From assembly GCF_000346465.2 (NCBI RefSeq), contig NC_034009.1:38370844-38434843 (forward strand): DNA of 64,000 nt, given 5' to 3'. Positions 1 to 9,924 of the stretch are shown here, one piece after another (the stretch's first letter is position 1; every line of letters starts with the position of its first letter). A program made the translations under genes and the position numbers. Below the pieces are notes generated by a model. It searched no databases. It saw only the letters and a list, made by a program, of their open reading frames with translations, and had not been told where the DNA came from. The DNA is from Prunus persica (taxonomy: Eukaryota; Streptophyta; Magnoliopsida; Rosales; Rosaceae).

Positions 1-53
1 CTAGTCCAACATGCCTCCGTGGAGATGCCGACAATGCTCCCAACAAGCTTCAT
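1..53 (-). CDS. Possible first codons of a gene leaving the left edge
   Basis: A minus-strand ATG at 53-51 opens a frame that reads MKLVGSIVGISTEACWT up to the window edge. The roughly 300 bp before it on the same strand has no long frame and could be a 5-prime leader. Seventeen residues are too few to name a family, and a longer overlapping minus-strand frame (219-1) reads through the same bases in another phase. I list it only because the edge hides the rest. Confidence 0.2.
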   Translation of the reverse strand, partial: MKLVGSIVGISTEACWT

Positions 54-1856
54 CACGTAAAACCACCCAAAAGCTTCTAACTTTCACGATTTGGCACCAA
101 TCCAATTCAATTTTCCTTAAGAAAAAACCTATTATATCCCAATTTCCACCGTATATAAGAAAATCTTCACATACCCACGAAAGTTTTTCTGATGTGAAGT
201 TGAACTCTGAATACAACATAAAAAATTGAAGAAAACCCAGAAGTTTTCTTCCCCAAAGCTGCCAAAATATTGAACCAAATCACATGTAACACAAAACCCA
301 CAAAGACACCAACAATGAGAGCTCGTATGGAGCTCAAGCATAAGCACCCAAACAATATTCACCTTAATTTCCCTTGAAACCGTGAAATTTTCAAATGGCA
401 AATGAGAATGCAAAAATTGAAAGGTTCCTTGTGTGAAAGGGGAGACGGTGGCTTCCGTTGGAGGAGAGGGGAGTTGGTGTTTGGGTGGGGATTTATTGAT
501 TTTCTTTATTCTTTCTATTTTGAAATTATATTTTACAATTTTTTTTTTGGTACTATGCCTTGTAAAATGACACACTTACCCTTATAATTAAGGGAAAATT
601 GGATAGAAGTGTAAAAATTTGACAGCAGGGGCCCAGTTGACCATTTAAAATAGTTTGAGGGCTAAATTAGCTCAAAAAAATAATTCAAGATGCTAAGTTC
701 GACGATCTATATAGTTCAGGAGGGTATTCCGCAATTTACCCTTTTAATTATGATTAAATAAGAGCCCCCTTATGAAAATAAATGCTTCTACATTTAAAAA
801 AAAAATGTACTTACACTTTCTTACTCGAATGTTTAAATATTATCCTCGTTTTAATTCCTATACTTTATCATTTGATCGTCACGTAATAGGAGATTAAATG
901 TAAGAGATATGTTTCATATTTTTTCTATCATGTCTTGTTAGGGTAATTCAACGATTGTGTGATGTATCGTTAACAATTGTATAATTGAAAGAGCTCACAC
1001 GTTCGAGTTTCTCCTCCCATTTTATTATAAAAAAATAAAAGTTTATAAATTTACTTTTTTTGTTTTTTGTTTTTTTTTTGTGTGATCTCAAACCACATGG
1101 TTGAGTTTTTTTTTTTTTTTTGGTGAAACCACTATGATATTAGAATATTTACTTGATTTCTTATTTTTGATTTATTGTAATTGAGTATAATTTATAAATA
1201 TAAAGGCATATGCCTCAAATGATGAAAACATTCAACAATCTGAAAAATATTTTGGATTAACTAAAATGCAAAGAAACCACAGTTTAATATCAAGAGGATA
1301 AAGGATAAGAAACTTCGATTAAAAAAAAAGGATAAGAAACTTATACCAATTGGGTGTTAGTTGCATTGGCCTAAGTCTTTGACGTGCTTCTAAGTTGTCT
1401 TGGGTTCAAACCTCATGTTGCCTCGAATCAACAGGGCCAAAAGAAGCTCTATGAAAAAGCTTTCAGATTCCCTCGATTTTGTCCCTCTCCAACTTTCAAT
1501 TTCATCCCTTTTCCCACCCTCAATTCCGTCCCTTTCCAAATTGAGCGCGATGTGAGAAGTGTGTTAAGTATGAGAACTGACCTGGGTAATTCAATTTGCG
1601 CTGAATGACTAAAATAATCCTAAAAAGAGAGTCAACGTGAGTCAAATGGACGGATTAATGGATGAAATGTTCGAATTTTAACGATGGGGGAACATTGATA
1701 ATAAAATTTAAATCGAGCCATTAATTCACTTTTAAAAAAAAAGGTCAAGGAGTAAAATGAGAGTTATGTACAAATTCAGGGGCAATTCGACAGATTACCC
1801 TTACTTATATATATTATGTTAAAAAACAAATAAATAGCTTCATTGGATTCTTAGGT
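54..1856. other. AT-rich intergenic DNA, no gene seen
   Basis: Only short frames are present, broken by many A and T runs. The stretches near 600-760 and 1620-1800 both end in a 'cgacagattaccctt'-like motif and look like remnants of small non-autonomous transposons, but I could not define their ends. Confidence 0.5.
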
Positions 1857-2245
1857 GGTCTTGGCGTGTTCTTCTTTTGGATCTAGGGTTGTTCCAATGG
1901 TGTGATGTGAAAGGGCTGAAGAAAAACATGAACAGAACACGTTAAAACAACAAAATTTTGAAATCGAATTTTATACAAAATATTTGCGTTGGCTCGATGG
2001 AGAGAGAGTACGGCAGTGATGTCGAATGGCAGATCGAGGGTGAGATAAAGAGCAGTAAACTGGATCTATGGAGAAAAGATCACCTCATCTCCCAATACAC
2101 AAGACAAGAACCAAAGTGGCTGAGTCAGAAACCAACCCACCAACATCTTAATTGAAGTTGTGAGAACGTGAGAAGGTGGTGAGAATATGAGAGAGGAGGA
2201 AAAAAGACTTGAAGAAAACATGTGAGAGGAGCACACACAGAGGAA
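1857..2245. repeat. Dispersed repeat copy 1 (pair with 8490-8915)
   Basis: This roughly 390-bp stretch is repeated at 8490-8915 with small gaps. Shared landmarks include 'ttcttcttttggatctagg', 'aaactggatctatggagaaa' and 'agaaaccaacccaccaacat'. It lies just downstream of the first UGT gene, and its partner lies downstream of the second one before intervening transposons. The simplest reading is that it belongs to the UGT tandem duplication. No protein is recognised in it on either strand. Confidence 0.65.
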
Positions 2246-2404
2246 AAGAAAGTGCAGAACAATGGCCTATCTAAATGGAGCCGACTGGTGGCAGTTGGCT
2301 TTCTCCATTTTGGGACTGATAAGAGACTCACTTTAAGTAAAAGTACATTAAGCATAAGCACTCTGGTGTACCACCGCTCTTCAACAAGCACTTTGGTGTT
2401 ATTA

Positions 2405-5045
2405 GTTTCCAAAAAATATTCAAAACACACTAATATGACTTTGTATCTAAATAATCAGTAGTTAATGGCTGTTTTTCCAGTAGTGATTAAAGACTAGTAA
2501 ACATGCCATTAGATCATTGATCAAGTTCATTTTCACTACAACTTGGGGTTCCAAAAGTAAAATAATTTGTATACAACATAAGTTTGATCAAGAATCTGTA
2601 CTTCAAATTCAAGTGAGACTCATATTTGGGTATTTGGTCACCTATTGACCAGAAAATGCACAAAGTTGGTCAATAAGCTTGTTTAGGGCTTCATGGGATG
2701 AGCCACCTTCTTGAACTGCACGCCAAGCAACTCTTCCCAAGGCTTGTGCTCTCTCCCTTGCATCCCTTCCTTTCTCTCCTTCCATCAACTCTCTCACACC
2801 TTCACAAATTGCCTGCCTTGATACCTCAATCCCTGAACCCAAATCATCATGGGTCTTTCTAATCCCAAGTCCAGCCCCAAGCCCTTCAGCAACAAGCTTA
2901 GCATTCAAGGACTGTTCGGCAATCATAGGCCAAGCCAAAATGGGCACACCTGCAGATATACTTTCAATCACCGAGTTCCACCCGCAATGACTAAAAAACC
3001 CTCCGATCGCTCGGTGTGACAATATTTGTTGTTGGTCCACCCATTCCCTTACGATCAATCCTTTACCTTCAAAGTATTCAATATCAACGTTAATTTGAGA
3101 GTCCGATAAAAATATCGAGAAAATATTGAAACTGAGATAAATTATAAAAACAATTAGCTTACCTTATTTTTTTGTCTTAATAAAAAAAACAAAAATAAAA
3201 AAAAACAATTAGCTTACCTTCTAACCTCTCTTCCAGTCCATCAGGTGGAGACCAAGTGGTTGACCGCACCACTAATAGAAATGGAACCAAAGCCTCCTCC
3301 AAGCCCAAACCCACTTGATCAAGTTGAGCATCTGACAAGTCTGCTTGTGTTCCAAACGAGACGTAGAGCACAGAGCCCAGAGTGACTTGATCATTGAGAA
3401 ATTGGATCAACTTGTTGGGTTGGTTCTGGCTGATGGGTTTGTTGATCCCTTCAACTTTGTCATACAAGAAAAGAGGCCCCAAGCACCAAGCCCTAGCTCC
3501 ATTTTCATAGAAAGTTTCAAATGATGAAACGGTGCCGCTTTCAAGCTCCTCAAAGCTGTTCACCACAACCCCCCAGCTGTGGCAGTCAGCTTGCCCCACA
3601 TCAGACATGAACTGGAAAAACGGGTCGTTTTGATCAGTTGCTTGAATGAGCTGAGCTGGTAATTCAGAGACACTCAGATCAAAGGGAAGCTCGAGGCCTG
3701 GCAAGTCTATTGGGTCCAAAACTGACTTTGCTTTTGTGTGTGGCATGTGCACACACACAGATTTGCATATGGCCATTGACAAGACACACATGCCATGAAA
3801 AACCAATCTAGGCACCCCAAAAGCTTGGCATGAAGACAGAGTCCAGCCCAAGAAGAAATCTGAAATGACACAGATGGGAAGTGATTTGGACACGCTCATG
3901 CCTTGGAGGACTTGTTCAAAGGGTTTTTGGAGCTGTTTGGTGGCCATGAGGAATGGGAATAAGAACTCCATGGATGGAAGTTGGGAGGTGTTTTCTGTGC
4001 CTTGAGGCAAGCCATGAATGATGGGAAATGGGATCTCAACGAGTCCGATGTTGGGGTGGTTTTCTGTGTCTTTGAAAATTAATTTTGCGTTGGCTGGAGT
4101 TGTGATGATGGTGACTTTGATCTTGCGGTGGGAAAGAGCTTTGGAAAGATCTAGTAATGGAAGAGTGTGGCCTTGAGCCATGAAAGGGAAGATAACAACA
4201 TGGGGAGCCTGTGGGGATGCCATTGTTTGATCTGTAATTCTGTATGTGTGGAGTTGCTTGTATATATAATATCTCTGCTTATATACATGCACATATATAA
4301 TCAATTAAGTTTAAGACTATGCATGCACATATGTATATACATGGAAACAATATCCTCATGATATGCTAATTGAAAGTAGATTTCGTTGCCAAATTTGTAA
4401 GTCAACATATACTACAAGGGATGACTGACTCAAATAATGTAATTCACCTATTGTATAATTCAACGAAATTATACCATTACGTAGTATCATCAATCCATTT
4501 AGAGCTTCTTTTCTTTTTCTTTTTTCTTCTTTTTTTGATCAGGAACTATATAATATGTAGCTTTCGGTTATCAAAAGATATGTCATCAATTTCAAGTGTT
4601 GGGAGCGGCTACTCAAGAGGCAAACAATCTTATTTACTTAACTAATCCATTTAAGTTATAACATGTGTATATTTAAAAGTATAAACTTATCACTCATTGA
4701 TCGTATTATATATCACACATCTGTAAGATCATAAATAGAAATTTCTCAATCCAGATCCTCTATATGAAAAGTTGGAAGCAATCCTCATGTACAGTACATT
4801 GTCCGATCGAATGGACAAGACAAAATAGGCAGATTTTCAAGTCAACATAAAATAGTAAACGAATAACTACAACAATAATTCATGCTTAGGTGAATGCGAA
4901 ATAAATACTATTCTACAATTGCTGCATGAGCCCACTACCATAAAACTTGTGGGGTACCAATCTATATGTCCAAGGCATTGGTGTGGGGTTTTTACGTAAG
5001 GGTCCACATCAATGACTGGTCTTTCTTTCACAAATTCACGTAAGA
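2405..5045 (-). repeat. UGT segmental duplication, unit 1
   Basis: The UGT gene and its flanks match 17058-19760 in the same orientation. Downstream the match begins around 'aaaaaatattcaaaac'. Upstream it continues to about 5045, past 'gaaatttctcaatccagatc' and 'acgtaagggtccacatcaat'. Unit 1 carries about 350 bp of extra upstream sequence (roughly 4290-4660) absent from unit 2. With the repeat pair 1857/8490 the ancestral duplicated block was probably a little over 3 kb. Confidence 0.75.
2642..4223 (-). CDS. UDP-glycosyltransferase, UGT90A-like (copy 1), two exons
   Basis: Family-1 (GT1) glycosyltransferase, which moves a sugar from a UDP-sugar to a small acceptor in the cytosol; the acceptor cannot be read from sequence. 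Exon 1 is 4223-3218 and exon 2 is 3066-2642. The 151-bp intron (3217-3067) begins GTAAGC and ends AG, and joining restores the GKGLIVREW frame, giving 476 residues, normal for the family. Visible features: N-terminal catalytic His19 in PFMAQGH, a likely partner Asp122 in VISDFF, and an exact 44-residue PSPG donor box from Trp344 to Gln387 containing HCGWNS. The terminal Gln usually indicates UDP-glucose. The general pattern (VREWVDQ, ELMEGEKG) resembles plant UGT90A proteins. A TATA-like run lies only about 35-45 bp upstream of the ATG. The MASPQ start is chosen because upstream in-frame residues are not UGT-like and copy 2 starts at the same place. Confidence 0.92.
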
Positions 5046-5085
5046 TATGATAACGTAATCAATAAAAAAAAAATTAAGAAAAACT
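4224..5085 (-). promoter_or_regulatory. Upstream region of UGT copy 1
   Basis: The proximal 80 bp, with a TATATATAC run on the minus strand around 4258-4268, is almost identical to that of UGT copy 2. The distal part from about 4660 is also shared. Between them sits about 350 bp present only here, so the two promoters differ in spacing. No named cis-element was scored. Confidence 0.4.
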
Positions 5086-5089
5086 TAAG

Positions 5090-6050
5090 TATTACCGGAG
5101 CGGCTATACTATTTATTATAAAAATGTAAAAAAAAATAGAGTATAGTCGACTATACTATTTATTAAAAAAATTTAAAAAATCTTTAGTATAGCAGCGCGG
5201 TTCTACGATTTAATTATAATAGTATTTTATTCGTAGGGGATGCATTCATCTGTTAAATGCATGTGGAGAAGCATTTTGTATTTAATACGATACAGTATTT
5301 TAAGACATGGCATGCTTTTGCTTACGCTTCACTTTTCAAACAACATTTTACATGAAGATTACTACCTTATCTCTTACTACTATACTCATAAATCTTTGTT
5401 TGAAATTGAAAATTTTGTATAAAAAAAACGTGTATTAGACATGAAACATACATACATATATGTATTGTACGTTTGGTTTTAAAAAAACGTGTATTTTCTA
5501 AACTATTCTTATCGATAAACGAAATTCAAGGAAATTTTTTTTTAAAACAAAATAAAGAAGCCAGTATAGCCACACGCCTATACTATTTATTAAAAAAAGT
5601 TTTAAAAAACACAAGTATCGTTGCACAGCTGTACTATTTATTAGAAAAATATTTAAACAAGTATAGTTGCGTGGCTTTATTATTAATTTAAATTTTTTTT
5701 AAAATCTTCAGTATAGAGGTGCGGCTATATTATTTATTAAAAAAAACCTACATATAGCCGGGCAGCTATACTATTTATTAGAAAATTTTAGGAAAAAAAA
5801 CTAAAGTATAGCCGCATGGCTATACAGTATTAACAAAATTTTAAAAAACTGAAATTAGAGTATAACTGCAAGGTTATAGTATTTATTAAACAAATCTTCA
5901 GTATACCCATGCACCTATACTATTTAATTATAATAGTATTTTATACGAAGAGAGATGCATTCATCTGTTAAAGACATGTAGAGAAGCATTTTGTATTTGA
6001 TATGGCACAAAGGATTTTGGGAGATGGTGTGCTTTGCTTATGCTTATATA
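5090..6050. repeat. Minisatellite with palindromic GTATAGCC/GGCTATAC core
   Basis: A degenerate unit of about 60-65 bp, roughly 'agtatagccgc' + 'ggctatactatttatta' + A/T spacer, is repeated around 5090-5200 and again about seven times in 5550-5940. Each array is followed by a matching tail ('tgcattcatctgttaaa', 'gagaagcattttgtattt') at 5240-5290 and 5955-6000, so the whole array-plus-tail was itself duplicated. The core is a near-perfect inverted repeat in most units. Open frames here are by-products of the repeat. Confidence 0.75.
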
Positions 6051-6495
6051 TATATCAGTCTCATTTTATTGAGAGATCCTTTAAATAATTTTATTTGAGG
6101 AATGCCCTTTAGGGTCCCTGTACGAATTTTTCTTCAACGACCTAAACCATCTAATTTTTAAATCTACATTCATAGATTGTCCTTGCAAAAAATTAAACAA
6201 ATCGGAAACCATTTCAACATCCAATTGTGTCCTACAAAATCAATGAATATTGTACTTCAAGAAAGTACTAAAATTTCAATTACTCAATTGAGTAGTCAAA
6301 TGATATCGGATTCAAGGATTTTTTGTAGATATGATCTTTGAATTATTATCTTAAAAAAATAGACGAGTTGGATTAGTAAAATAGAATACAGAGTGGGCCC
6401 TACAAGGGTGACCCTCAATAGAAGCTCTATGTATATATATATATATATATATATATTATGTTCAACAATAAGTGAAACAAAAACAAAAAAAATTA
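6051..6495. other. Intergenic, (TA)n microsatellite at about 6433-6456
   Basis: No gene is visible. A TA dinucleotide run of about 12 units is the only distinct structure. Confidence 0.5.
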
Positions 6496-6991
6496 GTTGT
6501 GGGAGTAAATAATTTGGCTTTCAATCACGAGACTCCACGTACACAAGAATATCTCATAGGTCAATAAAATTGACACTAAAAATAGGGATATTATCTTTAT
6601 TTAAAAAGATAATATCACCAATTAAGATATTATCCTAATTATGAGATATAATCATCATCAAATTAGGAGATTTGATCCTAATCAAAACCCTAATGGGCTC
6701 AATCTCTACAATTTGGAGAAAGAACTAACTCATCCTAAATATAGTTTATTCTTTGCAACCCTAGCACCTAAAGAGCCTATAAATACACGGCTACAAAACC
6801 GCCAACCTCTCCATACTTGTCTCTTCACAAGGCTCCGGTCACCACTCACGACTCCTGCCATCCAGTTATCACCGTAGAGTAATTTATGTACCCTTTTTTT
6901 AGCTATTGTTTCGCCTAGATTCAATCAAACTAACTTAGGCATCGGAGGACCTCTGGCCAACACCTCCAGATGTGGTCTATTTACTCCAGTC
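6496..6991 (+). mobile_element. LTR-like sequence (Ty3-type look), ends uncertain
   Basis: A TATA-like 'cctataaatacacgg' at about 6776 is followed by a C-rich leader and then 'ttaggcatcggaggacctc', a phrase typical of the R-U5 part of plant Ty3/gypsy LTRs. It starts near 'tgtgggagtaaat' and ends near 'gtcgtttttaca'. I could not find a matching second LTR, internal region or clean target duplication, so this is a solo or fragmentary LTR at best. The 78-residue frame in it is not a gene. Confidence 0.4.
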
Positions 6992-8489
6992 GTTTTTACA
7001 ATAATCGAGAGAGAGAGAGAAGGAAGATGTGAAACCCCGTATTTATAAAATTATATATATATTATATTTCAAGAAATTATATATATAATTGCCTTGGTAC
7101 ATATTGTACTTTCATAAATATTTTCATTAATAAAAATATACTTTCAATAAATATATGAATAAGTTTTATTTTCGTTGCATGCATGTTACGAATACTAGGT
7201 GGCTAAGTTTAAATGATTGTAGTGATCAACTTTGATTGATATTAGTGATAGACATGTCCATTTTTTATAGCCAAGCAAGGAGCAGTATCACCTTGTGAGT
7301 TGTCATATGAATATCTTGAGTTTGATTAGCTTTGAACACCTCATGCTATAATTTTTTATAGCTGGCAGTATTACAGTGATATGCACATGCCAAATTGACA
7401 CCACTTACTTGATATACCGACTTTCCCCTTCTATCTTATCTTTAGCCGACTTTTATTGTACTATAAATAGGAGTCTACAATTACAAATAGTTTACTACAT
7501 CTAGAGAAAGGCATGCATAGTTTGCATGAGAAACGAGAGACAAATAGTGGTAGAGAGGAAAAAAAAAAAAAAAAAAGAGAGTGGTAATAATATTCTTGGA
7601 GGAGTTAAAGGTCGGAGCTTGTATTTTCTTAACTTGGAGCTAGTTTTGGAAACGAGGTAGGGGGTTTCTTGGTGACCTTTTACAAAGATTGATATAATTA
7701 AATTTTATGAGCTCTATATTATGTGTGATATTGTATAATGTTCTTGATATAGGATATTTACGTATTGTGAACTATTTGAATAATGTTGGCATACTTATAT
7801 CATGTCATGGTAATTGGTTGGTGTTGTTGGATTGAGAAAATAATGATGGAAAAGAGGGTAATGGATAAGGATTTTTGTGTAGTTGAGTCTAACCATTGTA
7901 GGGACCAAGTCCAGGCGAGCACATGTGCACAGTAGACTAGGAAATCGGCGGTATAATTATCGATTGGGTGATTTAGGCTTGGAGATCAATGGTATAGACA
8001 AGATAACTAGCAAAAGGGGAATTATGAGATAACTATGATGTGTGTTAGTTTATATAATGGGGCATTTGAAATCACGGTAAAATGCATGGTATGGGACATG
8101 CATATTTGATTACCATATTATATACATTAACAGGTTGGGTAGAATTGAAGAGCATTCATGCATTATTATTATTAATGTGATATTATTTGGTTGTGTGATT
8201 GCATGTCACTTAATTTAGTTCTATCAATCTATTGTGGTAAGGTCTCATGTCCCTACTGAGTTTTATTTATTTCTTGTAAACTTGTAAGATTTCGAATCTA
8301 TTTTTCTATAAGAGAAGTTTATTTTAAACCCTGTTTCGGTCTCTTTTCTTTTTATTTTATTTTTTATTTTTTCACGCCCGAGCTCAGAGATTCCATCGAC
8401 CTCCAAGTCTAGCGATGACAGAAGATCAAAAGTTGAAGAATCCACAAGTGAATATTCTTCCGTGAGAATATTTGCTCGTAGTTTTGGCC
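6992..8489. other. Unassigned repetitive-looking DNA
   Basis: It starts with a GA run and then 'tgtgaaaccccgtattt', which resembles the start of a plant LTR. 'ctataaataggagtctac' at about 7461 would be a TATA box, and 'acgcccgagctcagagat' lies near the far end. This could be one long LTR of about 1.4 kb, but no partner or target duplication was found. No coding frame is supported. Confidence 0.3.
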
Positions 8490-8915
8490 TGTTCTTCTTT
8501 TGGATCTAGGTTGCTTCAATGGCGTGAAGTGAAGGGGCTGAAGAAAAAGATGAGCCGAACACGTTAAAACAACGAAATTTTGAAATTGAATTTTATACAA
8601 AATAATTATAAAAATCAAAGTTTCTTACAGATTATTTTGCCTTGGCTAGATGGAGAGAATGTGTGGCAGTGATGTCGGATGGTAGATCCATGAAGAGATA
8701 GAGAGCAGTAAACTGGATCTATGGAGAAAAGATCACCTCATCTCCCAATACACAAGACAAGAACCAAAGTCACTGTCAGAAACCAACCCACCAACATCTT
8801 AATTGAAGTTGTGATAACGTGAGAAGGTGGTGAGAATATGAGAGAAGAGGAAAAAAAATACTTGAAGAAAAACATGCGAGAGGAGCACACATGGAGGAAA
8901 ATAAAGTCAAGAAAG
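8490..8915. repeat. Dispersed repeat copy 2 (pair with 1857-2245)
   Basis: Same content and order as 1857-2245 with a small extra piece near 8602-8635. It marks where the downstream end of UGT duplication unit 2 probably once lay, before about 8 kb of transposon DNA separated it from the gene. Confidence 0.6.
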
Positions 8916-9108
8916 GAGAACTTAGATTAGAAGATGGATCAAGTTTTGGGGAAAGAAAGATAAAGCAACGAGAAAGTGGACTTGTCTAGGAGACTGCACC
9001 AATATCTGTTTTGAAATTCATTGCATTTCAAGATCTCTCTTCTGTTTTTTTATAATCTCTACAAAGTATTTAAAATATCTCTTTTTATTAGCTGGAAAAT
9101 AATAATAA

Positions 9109-9576
9109 CTAGCTTTTCTGCACGCGCTTCCGCGCGTGCGAGAGGCTTTTTTTTTTAATCACGCGCTACGCGCGACTTACATAGTTTGACAAATATTTTT
9201 TCGCAATTGTATTTATATAGATTTCCGTTTCAATAGTTTCATATTTTAATCGCGTGAGTCTGATGCATGATCGTCTTAAAAGTTTTCTTTTTATCGCCCA
9301 TATTTTTCTAGACGTCCATCTTAACAGTTTCTTTTTGTTCTTTTATAGCGTGTAAACTGCTAAAATGGAGGTTTAGAAAAATACGGGCGATAAATGAAAA
9401 CTCTTAAGACGACGATTTATCAGACGTGGGCGATTAAAATATGAAACTGTTGAAACAGACATCTATATAAATATAATTATGAAAAAATATTTGTGAAACT
9501 ATATAAGTCGCACGTAGCGCGCATGATTTAAAAAAAAAGCATCTTGCATGTGTGAAAGCGCGTACAAGGAGGCTAG
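9109..9576. repeat. 468-bp long inverted repeat bounded by CTAG
   Basis: The left half (from CTAG at 9109) and the reverse complement of the right half (ending CTAG at 9576) pair over almost their full length, about 220 bp per arm. Paired landmarks are 'atcacgcgctacgcgcgac'/'gtcgcacgtagcgcgcatga', 'atagtttcatattttaat'/'attaaaatatgaaactgtt' and 'atcgcccatatttttctag'/'tagaaaaatacgggcgat'. Each end also carries a small GC hairpin next to CTAG, like a Helitron 3-prime end. No protein is encoded. It could be a foldback MITE or a source of hairpin RNA. Confidence 0.75.
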
Positions 9577-9924
9577 TCTAATGAACTTTAGGAGCTAAGG
9601 GGATTCTTATTCAATTAATTACTCACACGTTAATATTACCCAAAGCAAATCCAACATTAATAGGAAAATCTCAAGTAACATAATATTTTCATTCTACACA
9701 ACATCGTAGTTTTATATTCTTGACATAAATATTTACATAATATGCACATAGGAGGAAGACATGCAACGATCAAGACCACTTGTGCCACCCGTTCCTCTCT
9801 AATTGATCTTTCACTTTTTCATTGTCAATTTATACATAAATAACATGAGATGAGACCATGTTTAAACATATACTTTTAAATTTGTAATTGACAAATTTTA
9901 GCATAATTTAGGAACACGTATACT

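Noticed and set aside
6641..6877. 78-residue frame as a small protein gene
   Set aside because: It lies in LTR-like sequence with a TATA box inside the frame and no homology I recognise.
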